A DNA stretch of 64,000 bases from Actinomadura parmotrematis (GCF_019458805.1 NZ_JAIBOA010000001.1:1-64000), one strand, 5' to 3'. Counted from the first letter of the stretch, positions 24,123-33,746 are shown. The notes: generated by a model not told the origin, from the letters alone. Numbers and translations: made by a program.

Positions 24123-26044
24123 CCGGTCTCCAGGAACGCCGCCTTCTGCCGGCGCGCGTCGGCGTTGTTGCGCGGGTCGGAGTGCGGGTCGCGGCCGGTG
24201 GTCGGCGGGGTGTTGGTGAGGGGCGGCGCGGCGGCGCCCGAGTCCCACATGACCAGCGCCGACCCCGCGTACGGGTAGGACGTGATCGCCGGGATGCCCC
24301 AGAAGGGGACCTTGTCGGCGCTGCGGCCGGGCACCAGCGCCGGGGCGTGCAGGCGGGCGCCGATGGTGCGGGCCTCGACCTCGGCGGCGACGGTCGCGAC
24401 CTGGTGGTCGCCGAACGCGGTGTGCAGCAGGACGCGGTGCGCGGGGGTGCCGGGCAGCGGGTCGGTGGTCAGGTGCTGGGCGTAGCCGTCGGCCTCGCCG
24501 CGGTCCCAGAGCATCTGGATGAGCGCGAGGCCGAGCTGCTGGTCCAGCTTGTCGGGGTAGAACAGGTCGAGGACCTGCGCGTACTCGGGGAAGTCGGCGC
24601 TGCGGTTCAGCAGCGTGCTGTAGTTCATCGCCGGGACGCCGAGCACGGCGCGCCGGACGTCGGGGGAGACGGCGGTGAGGGCGCCGCCCATGATGCCGCC
24701 CTGGCTGTTGCCGTCGTAGGTGAGCTGGGCGGACGTGTCGATGACGGGTTTCCCGCCGGCGTTCTGGAACGCCTTGTCCCTGCCGAACCCGGTGGTCATG
24801 GCGCGGCCGAGGAAGACGAAGTCCAGCAGGCTCTGCTGGAGCCGGTCGGCGACGGTCTCGAACCGCGACAGGTCGGCGAGCGCGGTGATGACGTTGGGGA
24901 CGTCCTCGCTGGACATCCCGACCCACTTGGTCGCGCAGAACACGAAGCCGTGCTCGGCCGCCATGGCCTTGACGTTGCCCGCGCCGACCTCGCCCTCGCC
25001 GCCGAGCAGGCCGTGGCCGTAGAGGGCTGGCTTGGCGGGCGCGGTGAGCGCCGAGCGGGGGATCTCGCACTGGAACGTCACCGGCTGCACGTTGCCGAGG
25101 GGCCGCGCGGGCAGGCCGTCCTTGCCGTAGTTGAACGCCGAGCCGGGGATGCCGCCGGGCAGGTTCAGGTAGCTGGGCGCGGCGAGGGTGCCCTGCACCT
25201 CGCGGGCGATGGCGCCGTCGGCGTTGTCGGTGACCTTGGTGACGACGAAGCCGGGCGACTTCCCGCCGAGCTGCTTCAGCGACTCGTCGCGCATCTTCAG
25301 GACGCGCCCCGACAGGCTCTGGCGGGACGCGACGGTGAAGTCCCAGGCCAGGTAGAGGCCCGTCCTGGACACGCCGTTGCGGGCCAGCGCGTCCAGGACG
25401 GGGCGGGCGGCGCGCTGGCGCGCGGCGAGCGGGTCGGACGCCGGCAGCGCCGCGCCCGCGATCTTGGCGAAGGCGGGGTTCGGGGCGAGGGCGGCGCCCG
25501 CGGAGTCCTTGAGGTTCCGCAGCGCGACGGCGTAGTGGTGGCCCTCCAGGAAGTTGCGGGCGGGCCGCACGATGAGCGCCCGGCGGGCGGGGTCGGTGGC
25601 GTTGGCGTCGAGCTCGGCCCAGTAGGGCCAGCGCTTCCCGGTGGCGGTGTCGACGATCACGATCGGCGCGGCGGGGTCCAGCGACGCGCCGATGTCGGTG
25701 ATCGGCGCGGCGCCCGTCCGCGCCAGGTCCAGCCCGGCGACCCGCGTGAGCAGCGGCGAGCCGGGGGAGAAGCCGTCGGAGCGGTTCCAGGCGGCGGGCC
25801 GGATCGGCAGCCCGACCGAGTTCTTCAGCGTCGTGGTGAAGTGGATCCGGCGGCCGGTCGGCGTCGAGGGGTCGGCGACGGTGTTGTAGTCGTTCGGGAA
25901 CGGCAGCAGGCACGAGGCCGGGTCGATCGGGTCGCAGCCGGGGTCGGGCGCCGCCGCGCGGGCGGGCGGGGCGCCCAGCAGCCCGCCCAGTAGCGCGGCC
26001 AGGACGAGGGGCGCGGCGACCGGCACCGTGACGCGAACACGCAA
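24074..26044 (-). CDS. secreted lipase-like alpha/beta hydrolase
   Basis: A 656-residue exported protein: signal peptide to about residue 30 (APPARA then AAPDPG), then an N-terminal domain with DPASCLLPFPNDYNT, as in secreted bacterial virulence-factor lipase-like proteins, and a hydrolase-like half with HGLLGGEGEV and nucleophile-type motif GNSQGG. Cys pairs near both ends suggest disulfides. The start is TTG at 26044: it is the only start that follows a strong site, GGGAGG with 6-bp spacing. It is convergent with and overlaps the pucR-type gene by 49 bp. Hydrolase activity is inferred; the substrate is unknown. Confidence 0.72.
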   Translation of the reverse strand: MRVRVTVPVAAPLVLAALLGGLLGAPPARAAAPDPGCDPIDPASCLLPFPNDYNTVADPSTPTGRRIHFTTTLKNSVGLPIRPAAWNRSDGFSPGSPLLTRVAGLDLARTGAAPITDIGASLDPAAPIVIVDTATGKRWPYWAELDANATDPARRALIVRPARNFLEGHHYAVALRNLKDSAGAALAPNPAFAKIAGAALPASDPLAARQRAARPVLDALARNGVSRTGLYLAWDFTVASRQSLSGRVLKMRDESLKQLGGKSPGFVVTKVTDNADGAIAREVQGTLAAPSYLNLPGGIPGSAFNYGKDGLPARPLGNVQPVTFQCEIPRSALTAPAKPALYGHGLLGGEGEVGAGNVKAMAAEHGFVFCATKWVGMSSEDVPNVITALADLSRFETVADRLQQSLLDFVFLGRAMTTGFGRDKAFQNAGGKPVIDTSAQLTYDGNSQGGIMGGALTAVSPDVRRAVLGVPAMNYSTLLNRSADFPEYAQVLDLFYPDKLDQQLGLALIQMLWDRGEADGYAQHLTTDPLPGTPAHRVLLHTAFGDHQVATVAAEVEARTIGARLHAPALVPGRSADKVPFWGIPAITSYPYAGSALVMWDSGAAAPPLTNTPPTTGRDPHSDPRNNADARRQKAAFLETGQVVDVCGGAPCVITP

Positions 26045-26168
26045 GGCAGACCTCCCGGAGACTCCCCGAGATCAGACCGCCGACCGCCTGCGGGGGTCAA
26101 TCACGGTTCGCACACCGGGTGTTGTGGGTTCCCACCGGCCCCCGCCCGCCCCCGCGCCCGCGCGCACG

Positions 26169-26939
26169 TCAAGGGCCGGGCGGGGGCTCCTCGCGGCCGG
26201 GGCGGAGCAACGCGGGATGCAGCAGGGCGGCGCCGCCCGCCCGGTAGAGGCGGGGGCGCGGGCCGCCGCGGCGCCCGCCGGGCCCGGCGGTGCGGCCGGT
26301 GTCCACGACGAAGCCGGGCACCGACAGCACCTTGCGGTGGAAGTTCCCGGCGTGCAGCTCCTCACCCCACACCGTCTCGTAGACGGCGCGCAGGTCGGGG
26401 ATGGTGAACTCGGCGGCGCAGAACGCGGTCGCGAGCGGGGTGTACTCCAGCTTGCCGCGGGCGCGCTCCAGGGCGTCGGCGAGGATGCGCGAGTGGTCGA
26501 AGGCCAGCTCGGGGACCTCGCGCACCGGCGTCCACGCCGCGTCCGACACGTCGCCGCCCGCGCGCGGGTCGGGCAGCGCGGGCGCGAACGCCAGGTAGGC
26601 GACCGAGATGACGCGCATCCGCGGGTCGCGGCCGGGCGCCCCGTAGGTGCCGAGCTGCTCCAGGTGGACGCGGTGCAGCGCGCCGTCGCCCGCGCTGAGG
26701 CCGGTCTCCTCGGCCAGCTCGCGGACCGCCGCCGCGGGCAGGTCCTCGGCGTCGCGGACGGCGTGCACGAACCCGCCCGGCAGCGCCCACATCCCCGTGT
26801 AGGGCGGGTGGCCGCGGCGGACGAGCAGCACGTGCAGCGCCCCGCCGCGGATGGTGAGCGCGACCACGTCCACGGTCACCGCGACCGGGTCGTAGTCCCT
26901 CGGGTCGTAGCCCGCGAGCTCCTCCCGCCCGGCGTCCAT
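26169..26939 (-). CDS. NUDIX hydrolase-type regulator (NrtR-like)
   Basis: A 256-residue protein with an N-terminal NUDIX domain (PPYTGMWALPGGFVHAVRD, then AAAVRELAEETGL, so the REUxEExGU core is intact) and a C-terminal winged helix (FTIPDLRAVYETVWGEEL, then NFHRKVLSV) as in NrtR, which senses ADP-ribose and represses NAD-related genes. A Pro/Arg-rich tail of about 40 residues is extra. It starts 12 bp after the amino-acid permease stop on the same strand, so the two form an operon. It may be a regulator that has lost or kept hydrolase activity; the REXXEE residues favour catalysis. Confidence 0.8.
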   Translation of the reverse strand: MDAGREELAGYDPRDYDPVAVTVDVVALTIRGGALHVLLVRRGHPPYTGMWALPGGFVHAVRDAEDLPAAAVRELAEETGLSAGDGALHRVHLEQLGTYGAPGRDPRMRVISVAYLAFAPALPDPRAGGDVSDAAWTPVREVPELAFDHSRILADALERARGKLEYTPLATAFCAAEFTIPDLRAVYETVWGEELHAGNFHRKVLSVPGFVVDTGRTAGPGGRRGGPRPRLYRAGGAALLHPALLRPGREEPPPGP

Positions 26940-26951
26940 GGCGCCAAGGTA

Positions 26952-28571
26952 TCAGCGCCGGTGGCGGCCCCCGGGGGAGGGCGGCGGCGCCGCCAGGGGC
27001 ACCGGCGGCGGGGCGGCCGGGGGCGGGGCGTCCAGCCGGACGGCGGCGGGCGGCGGCTCGTCCAGCAGCGCCCGCATGCGGCTGCGGCGCCGCCCGTACA
27101 GCAGGTAGACGGCGAGGCCGGCGGCCATCCAGGCGCCGAAGCAGGCCCAGGTCCGCACCTTCAGGTTCAGCAGGAGCCAGCCGACGGCGACGAGGGTGAG
27201 GGTGGACAGGGCCGTCGCCGCCGGCATCCGGAACGGCCGGTGCAGGTCGGGCCGGTCGCGGCGGAGGACGGGCACGGCGGCGGCGACGAACAGGAACGCG
27301 AACAGCGTCCCGACCACCACCAGCTCCTGCAGCGTGAACACGTCGAGGACCTGCGACATCACCACGGCCGCGCCGCCCGCGACGGCGGTCGCGCGCGAGG
27401 GCGCCTGGAAGCGGCTCATCCCCGACAGCGCGGACGGCAGCAGCCCGTCGCGCGACATCGAGAACACCACCCGGGTCAGGCTGATCAGCACGACGAGCAC
27501 GACCGAGGTGAGCCCGAGCACCGCGCCGACGTCCACGACCTTGCCCATCGCGCCCGCGCCGACCATCGCGAACGCGGCGCCGAGCGCCGGGCGGGCGGGA
27601 TCCAGGCGCCGGTAGGACACCATCCCGACCATCGCGAGGGCGACGCCGAGGTAGAGCACGACGGCGGCCAGGAGGGCGTACAGGATGCCGCGCGGGACCT
27701 TGCGGGGCGCGTCCTCGGTCTCCTCCGACGCCGTCGCGACGAGGTCGAAGCCGATGTAGGCGAAGGCGATCGCGGGCGCGGCGGCGAGGACGCCCCACAC
27801 GCCGAACACCTGCGGGGAGCCGCCGGTGAGGTGCCCGGCGACGGCGTTCAGCACGGTGGGCCCGCCCGACGCCGGCGCGGGCCGCGCCGGCGGCACGAAC
27901 GGGACGAGGTTGGCGGGCCGGAAGTAGCGCAGCCCGGTGCCGATGACGAGCGCGATCACCAGCAGCTTGGCCGCCACCATGACCCGCAGCGTCCGCAGGC
28001 CGAGCCGCCCGCCCGTGGCGAGCAGCGCGACGAGCAGGAGCAGCAGGACCAGCGCGGGCACGTCGGGGCCGGTCTGGCGGCCCATCACGCCGGCGACCGC
28101 GGCCGGCACCGGCACGCCGAAGTCGGCGAGGGCCTGCGCGGCGTACAGCGACCAGGCCCGCGCGACGACGGACGCGGCGAGCAGCAGCTCGGCGATCAGC
28201 GCCCAGCCGACGATCCACGCCCACACCTCGCCGAACGCGACGTAGGTGAAGGAGTAGGCGCTGCCGGCGACCGGGACGATCGACGACAGCTCGGCGTAGG
28301 CGAGCGCGGCGAGCAGGCAGGCGCCGCCCGCGAGGACGAACGACACGATCACCGCGGGCCCGGCGGTGCCGGCCGCCTGCGCCCCCGAGATCGTGAAGAT
28401 GCCCGAGCCGATCATCACGCCGAGGCCGAGCACGACCAGGTCGCGGGTCCGGTACAGCACGCGCAGCCGGTGCCGCCCGCCGTAGCGCTGCCCGGTCGCC
28501 AGCTCCACGGGCAGGCGGCGGAAGACGGTGTTGCGGTCCGCGGGCCGGGGCGCGCGGGTGTTCCAGGTCAT
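26952..28571 (-). CDS. APC-family amino acid permease
   Basis: A 539-residue permease of the APC/CAT (cationic amino acid transporter) type with about 12-14 helices. Typical marks are GLGVMIGSGIFTISG at the first helix, ELSSIVPVAGSAYSF, and FIGFD-like FAYIGFDLVATASEET in helix 6. A Pro/Ala-rich cytoplasmic tail ends the protein. YfnA and similar proteins import branched or basic amino acids; specificity cannot be read here. ATG at 28571 follows GGGGGG at about 11 bp. The NUDIX regulator is 12 bp downstream. Confidence 0.88.
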   Translation of the reverse strand: MTWNTRAPRPADRNTVFRRLPVELATGQRYGGRHRLRVLYRTRDLVVLGLGVMIGSGIFTISGAQAAGTAGPAVIVSFVLAGGACLLAALAYAELSSIVPVAGSAYSFTYVAFGEVWAWIVGWALIAELLLAASVVARAWSLYAAQALADFGVPVPAAVAGVMGRQTGPDVPALVLLLLLVALLATGGRLGLRTLRVMVAAKLLVIALVIGTGLRYFRPANLVPFVPPARPAPASGGPTVLNAVAGHLTGGSPQVFGVWGVLAAAPAIAFAYIGFDLVATASEETEDAPRKVPRGILYALLAAVVLYLGVALAMVGMVSYRRLDPARPALGAAFAMVGAGAMGKVVDVGAVLGLTSVVLVVLISLTRVVFSMSRDGLLPSALSGMSRFQAPSRATAVAGGAAVVMSQVLDVFTLQELVVVGTLFAFLFVAAAVPVLRRDRPDLHRPFRMPAATALSTLTLVAVGWLLLNLKVRTWACFGAWMAAGLAVYLLYGRRRSRMRALLDEPPPAAVRLDAPPPAAPPPVPLAAPPPSPGGRHRR

Positions 28572-28855
28572 CGGCGGGAGCCCCCCTGGCCTGGCTCGCG
28601 CGCCGGCCGCGCGGCGGAGGTATGGGAGTCCCCAACAATTCCCCATGAATAGGTAAATTCGCAAGAATTTCGCCGGTATTCGTCGGTCCGCGGCCCCGTA
28701 TTGGCCTGCGGGAAGGGGTCCGCGGCGATAGAGAAGGCGCTAATTCGCGATCTGTACCGTCCGTATGCCGCCGTTTCGGCCGGGGCCGGACGGGAACGTG
28801 GCGCCGCGTGAAGTTCGGTGGCACGGTGGTGGCGCCGCGTTCCCCAGGAGGTCCC
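28572..28855. promoter_or_regulatory. divergent AT-rich promoter region
   Basis: The 284 bp separate the permease (leftward) from gamma-glutamyltransferase (rightward). The stretch 28620-28680 is notably AT-richer and holds the palindrome AAATTC-gcaa-GAATTT at 28655-28670 and a TACCTATTCA minus-strand -10-like string. AGGAGG (28846-28851) is the ribosome site of the rightward gene. The palindrome could be an operator acting on both genes. Confidence 0.45.
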
Positions 28856-30697
28856 GTGTTCCGCAGCACGCGCCCGAACAGGCCGCTCCGCCGGCCGCTG
28901 GCCGCCGCCCTCGCGCTCACCGCCGGGCTGTCCGCCGCGGCCGCCGCGCCCGCGTCCGCGCTCGCCGCCCCGGCACCGGCCCGGCAGCCGGTCGCCACCG
29001 GCTCGGGCGGCGCGATCTCCACGGTGGACCCCGACGCCAGCCGCATCGGCCTGGAGGTGCTGGCCGAGGGCGGCAACGCGATGGACGCCGCCGTCGCGGC
29101 CGCCGCCGCCCTCGGCGTCAGCGAGCCCTACGTCGCGGCGATCGGCGGCGGCGGGTACATCACCTACTACGACGCCCGCACGCACCGCGTGTCCACCTTC
29201 GACGGCCGCGAGACCGCGCCGCGCGCGATGCGCGCCGACTCGTTCGTCGACCCCGCCACCGGCAAGGCGCTGCCGTTCGACGAGGCGGTGACCAGCGGCC
29301 TCAGCGTCGGCGTCCCCGGCACCGTCGCCCAGTGGCAGCGGGCGCTCGACGCGTTCGGCAGCCGCCGGCTCGGCACGCTGCTCCAGCCCTCGATCGCGCT
29401 GGCCGACCGCGGCTTCGTCGTCGACCAGGAGTTCTACGACGAGACCGTGCTGAACCAGGCCCGGTTCAGCGCGATCGAGCCGACGCGGCGGCTGTTCCTG
29501 CCCGGCGGCGCGCCCCGGCCCGTCGGGTCGGTGTTCCGCAACCCCGACCTCGCGAACACCTACCGGGAGCTGGCCCGCAAGGGGCCGTCCTGGCTGTACG
29601 GCGGCGGGCTCGGCCAGGAGATCGTGAAGACGGTGCGCAAGCCGCCGGTCGCCGCCGACGCCACCCGCACCGTGCGTCCCGGCCTCATGCAGGCCGGCGA
29701 CCTCGCCGCCTACCGGGCGCTGTCGCCGAAGCCGACGCGGGTGAGCTACCGCGGCCTCGACGTCTACGGGATGCCGCCGGACTCCTCGGGCGGCACCACC
29801 GTCGGCGAGGCCCTCAACATCATGGGGAACTTCCGGCTGAGCGCCAAGGACACCGTCGGCGCCCTGCACACCTACCTGGAGGCGTCCAAGCTCACCTACG
29901 CCGACCGCGCCCGCTACGTCGGCGACCCCGCCTACGTGAAGGTCCCGACGCGCGAGCTGCTGTCCAGGGGCTTCGCCCGCGAGCGCGCCTGCCTCATCGA
30001 CCCCGCCAAGGCGCTCACCGCGCCCGTCGCGCCCGGCGAGCCCGACGGCCGCTACGGCGGCTGCGCGCCCGCCGCGCAGGGGCAGGCGCTGCCCTACGAG
30101 GGCCAGCAGACCACCCACATGGTCGTCGCCGACAAGTGGGGGAACGTCGTCGCCTACAACCTCACGATCGAGCAGTGGGGCGGCAGCGGCATCACGGTGC
30201 CGGGGCGCGGGTTCCTGCTGAACAACGAGCTGACCGACTTCACCCTCCAGCCGCCCGCGCCCGGCGCGGCGCCCGACCCGAACCTCCCGGCGCCCGGCAA
30301 GCGGCCGCGCAGCAGCATGGCGCCGACCCTGCTGCTGAAGGACGGCCGGCCGAGGCTCGCCCTCGGCAGCCCCGGCGGGTCCACCATCCCGACCACCGTC
30401 CTGCAGATCCTGCTGAACCGCCTCGACCTCGGGATGAGCCTGCCCGCCGCGCTCGCCGCGCCCCGCGCGACGCAGCGCAACACCCCGCAGGTGCAGGCCG
30501 AGCAGGCGTTCATCGACCGGTACGGGGCGGCGCTCGGCGCCCGGGGGCACCAGTTCGCGCTGTTCGCGGGCCCGCCCGCCGGGGTGATCGGGGCCGCCAC
30601 CGCGCTGGAGTTCGTGCGTCCGGGCGTCGTCCAGGCCGTCGCCGAACCGTCCCGCCGGGGTGGCGGCAGCGCCCTGGTGGTGCGGCCCGCCCGCTAG
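28856..30697 (+). CDS. ggt: gamma-glutamyltransferase
   Basis: A 613-residue Ntn-hydrolase precursor that cleaves and transfers the gamma-glutamyl group of glutathione-type or polyglutamyl compounds. A signal peptide (about residues 1-38, ending ALAAPAPA) sends it outside the cell. The pattern GGNAMDAAVAAAAALGV and the autocleavage site at QQTTHMVVADKWGNVV (the Thr before His becomes the small-subunit nucleophile) are intact, as are SSMAPT and SPGGSTI. GTG at 28856 sits 4 bp after AGGAGG; an upstream start would disrupt the signal peptide. Actinomycetes usually lack glutathione, so peptides or polyglutamate are likelier substrates. Confidence 0.93.
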   Translation: MFRSTRPNRPLRRPLAAALALTAGLSAAAAAPASALAAPAPARQPVATGSGGAISTVDPDASRIGLEVLAEGGNAMDAAVAAAAALGVSEPYVAAIGGGGYITYYDARTHRVSTFDGRETAPRAMRADSFVDPATGKALPFDEAVTSGLSVGVPGTVAQWQRALDAFGSRRLGTLLQPSIALADRGFVVDQEFYDETVLNQARFSAIEPTRRLFLPGGAPRPVGSVFRNPDLANTYRELARKGPSWLYGGGLGQEIVKTVRKPPVAADATRTVRPGLMQAGDLAAYRALSPKPTRVSYRGLDVYGMPPDSSGGTTVGEALNIMGNFRLSAKDTVGALHTYLEASKLTYADRARYVGDPAYVKVPTRELLSRGFARERACLIDPAKALTAPVAPGEPDGRYGGCAPAAQGQALPYEGQQTTHMVVADKWGNVVAYNLTIEQWGGSGITVPGRGFLLNNELTDFTLQPPAPGAAPDPNLPAPGKRPRSSMAPTLLLKDGRPRLALGSPGGSTIPTTVLQILLNRLDLGMSLPAALAAPRATQRNTPQVQAEQAFIDRYGAALGARGHQFALFAGPPAGVIGAATALEFVRPGVVQAVAEPSRRGGGSALVVRPAR

Positions 30698-30748
30698 GAC
30701 CGGCGGCCGGCGCGGTGGAAACGGCCGCGGCGGGGAAGGAAGCCCGGC

Positions 30749-31123
30749 ATGGCGTCCGCATACGTCCAGGTGACCACCACGACCGATTCGCGCGCCGAGG
30801 CCGCCGCCATCGCCAAGGCGGCGGTCGCCGAGCGCCTCGCCGCCTGCGCCCAGCTCGTCGGCCCGATCGCCAGCACCTACTGGTGGGAGGGGGAGATCGA
30901 GTCGGCCGAGGAGTGGCTGGTGCTGTTCAAGACCACCGCCGGCCGGTTCGACGAGCTGGCCGCGCTGATCGGCGACAACCACTCCTACGACACCCCGGAG
31001 ATCATCGCGACGCCCGTCGTCGCGGGCAGCCTGGACTACCTGGCCTGGATCGCCGAGCACGCCGACCCGGCCGGGCCGGGGGACCCGGCCGACCCGGACG
31101 CGCCGGGCCCGGCGGGCGTGTGA
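30749..31123 (+). CDS. cutA: divalent-cation tolerance protein CutA
   Basis: A 124-residue CutA trimer-forming protein: YVQVTTTTDSRAEAAAIAKA, ERLAACAQLVGPIASTYWW and EEWLVLFKTT are family hallmarks, and the core is of usual length (about 105 residues). A Pro/Asp/Gly-rich tail follows. CutA binds copper and related ions in vitro and has been linked to metal tolerance; its role is not settled. ATG at 30749 follows a GGAAGGAAG ribosome site. Gap to ggt is 51 bp, so co-transcription is possible. Confidence 0.88.
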   Translation: MASAYVQVTTTTDSRAEAAAIAKAAVAERLAACAQLVGPIASTYWWEGEIESAEEWLVLFKTTAGRFDELAALIGDNHSYDTPEIIATPVVAGSLDYLAWIAEHADPAGPGDPADPDAPGPAGV

Positions 31124-31205
31124 CCTGCGCCATACCGGGTAGATAAGTGGGTGATTACCCTGGAGTGAGCGGCGGCGCGGGCCGCCGGGCGAGAGGGGGC
31201 CGGTC

Positions 31206-32069
31206 GTGGCAGGGGTCGTGGCGGGGCAGGACTACGGGCTGTTCGGTCCGGGCTCGGTGACCTGGCGGGTGATGGGCGAGCCCGTCCTCATCGTCGGCGG
31301 CGTCCGGGCGCTGCTGCTGCAGTCCCTGCATCCGCACACCATGTGGGGGACGGCGCAGAACTCCGAGCTGATGGACCCGAGCGCGGCCTGGTCGCGGCTC
31401 GCGCGCACCGTCGAGTTCGTCCGCGTCCGCACCTACGGCACCCGCGACGAGGTGGAGCGGGTCGGGCGGCGCGTCCGCAAGCTGCACGCCAAGATGTCGG
31501 GCGTGGACCTGCGGACCGGCGAGACCTTCCCGCTCGACGAGCCGGAGAACCTGCTCTGGGTGCACATGGGCGAGGTCGACTCCTACCTCGACGTGGCGCG
31601 CCGCTCCGGCGTCCCGCTGAGCCGCGCCGACGCCGACGCGTTCGTCGACGAGCAGCGCCGCGCCGCCGAGGTCGTCGGGCTCGACCCGGCGAACGTCCCG
31701 GCGTCGGTGCAGGACATGCGCGACTACTACCGCGACATGCGCCGCCACGTGTGGGCCTGCGACGAGGCCCGCCTCGGGCTGCGCCGCATGTTCAACCCGG
31801 CGGTGCCGGCCAAGCTCGTGCCGCTGAAGCTCGCCGCGCCCGCCGTCGGGGCGCTGGTCGTGTCGACGCTGCCGCGCTGGGCGCGCCGCATGTACGGGCT
31901 GCCGGGCCTGCCGACGTCCGACCTCGCCGCGACGCTGACGCTGAAGGGCCTGTACCGGACCACCCGGGTCATCCCCGAGCGGTACCGGTACTCCCCGGAC
32001 GCCCAGCGCGCCCTGCGGCTCACCCGCGAGAACGGCGACGGCGCCGCGGCCCTGTCGATCGCCTCCTGA
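31206..32069 (+). CDS. MpaB/DUF2236 family oxygenase-like protein
   Basis: A 287-residue member of the DUF2236 (MpaB, latex-clearing-protein-like) family, whose characterised members are b-type haem oxygenases. Visible marks are GSVTWRVMGEPVLIVGG, LLLQSLHPHTMWGT (conserved His), then GTRDEVERVGRRVRKLHAKM and LWVHMGEVDSYL. The conserved His residues that ligate haem in Lcp are plausibly those in HPHTMWG and LHAKM/WVHMGE. The GTG at 31206 follows AGAGGGGG. No partner genes are evident; substrate unknown. Confidence 0.85.
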   Translation: MAGVVAGQDYGLFGPGSVTWRVMGEPVLIVGGVRALLLQSLHPHTMWGTAQNSELMDPSAAWSRLARTVEFVRVRTYGTRDEVERVGRRVRKLHAKMSGVDLRTGETFPLDEPENLLWVHMGEVDSYLDVARRSGVPLSRADADAFVDEQRRAAEVVGLDPANVPASVQDMRDYYRDMRRHVWACDEARLGLRRMFNPAVPAKLVPLKLAAPAVGALVVSTLPRWARRMYGLPGLPTSDLAATLTLKGLYRTTRVIPERYRYSPDAQRALRLTRENGDGAAALSIAS

Positions 32070-32072
32070 CGC

Positions 32073-32104
32073 GCCCCGGGCGCCGGCGTGCGGCACCCGG
32101 GGGC
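32073..32104. terminator. bidirectional terminator hairpin
   Basis: GCCCCGGG (32073-32080) pairs with CCCGGGGGC (32096-32104, one bulge) between the convergent DUF2236 and MFS genes. It fits a shared terminator. Confidence 0.5.
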
Positions 32105-32110
32105 GGGCCG

Positions 32111-33667
32111 TCAGACGGGGGGCTCGACGGGCACCGCGTTGTGCGCGCTGCCCTTCCGCGGCAGCAGGAACGCGGGCAGGATCAGCACCGCGGTGATGCC
32201 GAGCGCCACCCAGAAGGTGGTGCCGAAGGAGTCGGCGAGCTGCGGCGCGACGTGCACCCGCACCGACTCGGGGATCTGCCCGAGGTGGCTCTCGCCTCCG
32301 CCGCCGCCCGGCTGCTGCGGCAGGTTGCCGCTGATCTGCCGGGTCAGGATGACGGCGAGCAGGGCGCTGCCGAACGAGCCGCCGAGCTGCATGATGATGT
32401 TGAGCGAGCTGCTCGCCCGCGACACCGCCGCGCGCGGCAGCGTGGTGAGCGCCGCCGACATCGTCGGCATCATCGTGCAGCCGAGGCCCATGCCGCGCAC
32501 GAACAGCGAGGCGCTGAGCAGCCAGTAGGAGGTGCCGGCCTCCACCTGGGTGAAGGCGACGGTGCCGAGGACGATGAGCACCACCCCGAACGGGACGACG
32601 CGCCCGGCGCCGAGCCGGTCGGTGAGCAGGCCGCCGACGGGCATCGCGAACGCCGCGCCGAGGCCCTGCGGGGCCAGCAGCAGGCCGGCCGCGAGGGCGC
32701 CCTCGCCGCGGCCGATCTGGTAGTACAGCGGCAGCAGCAGCAGCGACCCGATCAGCGCGATGCCGACCAGGAACACCATGAACGAGGCGGTCGCGAAGGT
32801 GCGGTCCTTGAACAGCCGCACGTCGATCAGCGCCTTCTCGCGCCGGCTCAGGCTGTGCGCGACGAACAGCGCGATGAGGACGGCGCCGCCCGCGATCCAG
32901 GCCAGGGTGGACGGCTCGCCGAACCCGCCGTTGCCGCTGGCGGTGGACAGCCCGTAGATCAGCAGCACGAACCCCGGCGGCAGCAGGGCGAGGCCGCGCA
33001 GGTCGAGCGTCGCGCGCGCCTCGTGCGGCGCCTCGCCCGGCACCTTCCACCAGGCGAGCGCGAGGGCGAGCGCGCCGACCGGCAGGTTCACGAAGAAGAT
33101 CCAGCGCCAGTCGGCGTTCTCCACCAGGTAGCCGCCGATGACCGGGCCGAGCACCGGCCCGAGCAGCATCGGCACGCCGATGATCGACATCATCCGGCCC
33201 ATCCGGCGCGGCCCGGCGGCCATGGTGAGGATGGCCATGCCGGTCGGCATCAGCATGCCGCCGCCGAGTCCCTGCACGACCCGGAAGGCGATCAGCGACT
33301 CCACGTTCCAGGCGAGGCCGGTGAGCGCGGAGCCGAGCACGAACAGCACGATGGAGGTCATCCACACCCGGCGGCCGCCGAAGCGGTCGATGGCCCAGCC
33401 GGTGAGCGGGATGACGGTGCCGAGGGCCAGCAGGTAGCCGGTGACCACCCACTGGATGGTGGACAGGTCGGTGCTGAAGTCGCGGCCGAGCGTCTGCAGC
33501 GCGACGTTGACGATCGTGGTGTCCAGCACCGCCATCACGGTGCCGGACACGATGACCAGCCCGAGCACGATCAGGGAGCGGTCCAGCCGGTCGGAAGGGG
33601 CGTCCGCGGGCGCGGGGGGAGCCGCCCCCGGTGCCGCGGGCGCGTCGGTGGTCGGGTGGTCGGTCAT
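32111..33667 (-). CDS. DHA2-family MFS multidrug transporter
   Basis: A 518-residue, 14-helix proton antiporter of the EmrB/QacA type. Motif A GWAIDRFGGRRVW follows helix 2, the acidic VLDTTIVNVALQTL is in helix 1, and the motif C region is GVPMLLGPVLGPVIGG. DHA2 members export drugs or toxic metabolites. ATG at 33667. The divergent MarR gene (33747) and the two operators in the 79-bp gap point to MarR-controlled induction by the exported compound. Confidence 0.9.
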   Translation of the reverse strand: MTDHPTTDAPAAPGAAPPAPADAPSDRLDRSLIVLGLVIVSGTVMAVLDTTIVNVALQTLGRDFSTDLSTIQWVVTGYLLALGTVIPLTGWAIDRFGGRRVWMTSIVLFVLGSALTGLAWNVESLIAFRVVQGLGGGMLMPTGMAILTMAAGPRRMGRMMSIIGVPMLLGPVLGPVIGGYLVENADWRWIFFVNLPVGALALALAWWKVPGEAPHEARATLDLRGLALLPPGFVLLIYGLSTASGNGGFGEPSTLAWIAGGAVLIALFVAHSLSRREKALIDVRLFKDRTFATASFMVFLVGIALIGSLLLLPLYYQIGRGEGALAAGLLLAPQGLGAAFAMPVGGLLTDRLGAGRVVPFGVVLIVLGTVAFTQVEAGTSYWLLSASLFVRGMGLGCTMMPTMSAALTTLPRAAVSRASSSLNIIMQLGGSFGSALLAVILTRQISGNLPQQPGGGGGESHLGQIPESVRVHVAPQLADSFGTTFWVALGITAVLILPAFLLPRKGSAHNAVPVEPPV

Positions 33668-33694
33668 GGTCGGGTCCCCTCGCCATGAGATAGC

Positions 33695-33743
33695 TTGAAG
33701 TTCAACGTTCTTGAGTCCATCACGAAGATGTGTTGAAATTCAA
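33695..33743. promoter_or_regulatory. twin MarR-type operators
   Basis: Two 11-bp palindromes share TTGAA-N-TTCAA: TTGAAGTTCAA at 33695-33705 and TTGAAATTCAA at 33733-33743. Their centres are 38 bp apart, and the second ends 3 bp before the ATG of the MarR gene. Position between divergent pump and regulator supports repression of both. Confidence 0.75.
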
Positions 33744-33746
33744 GAC

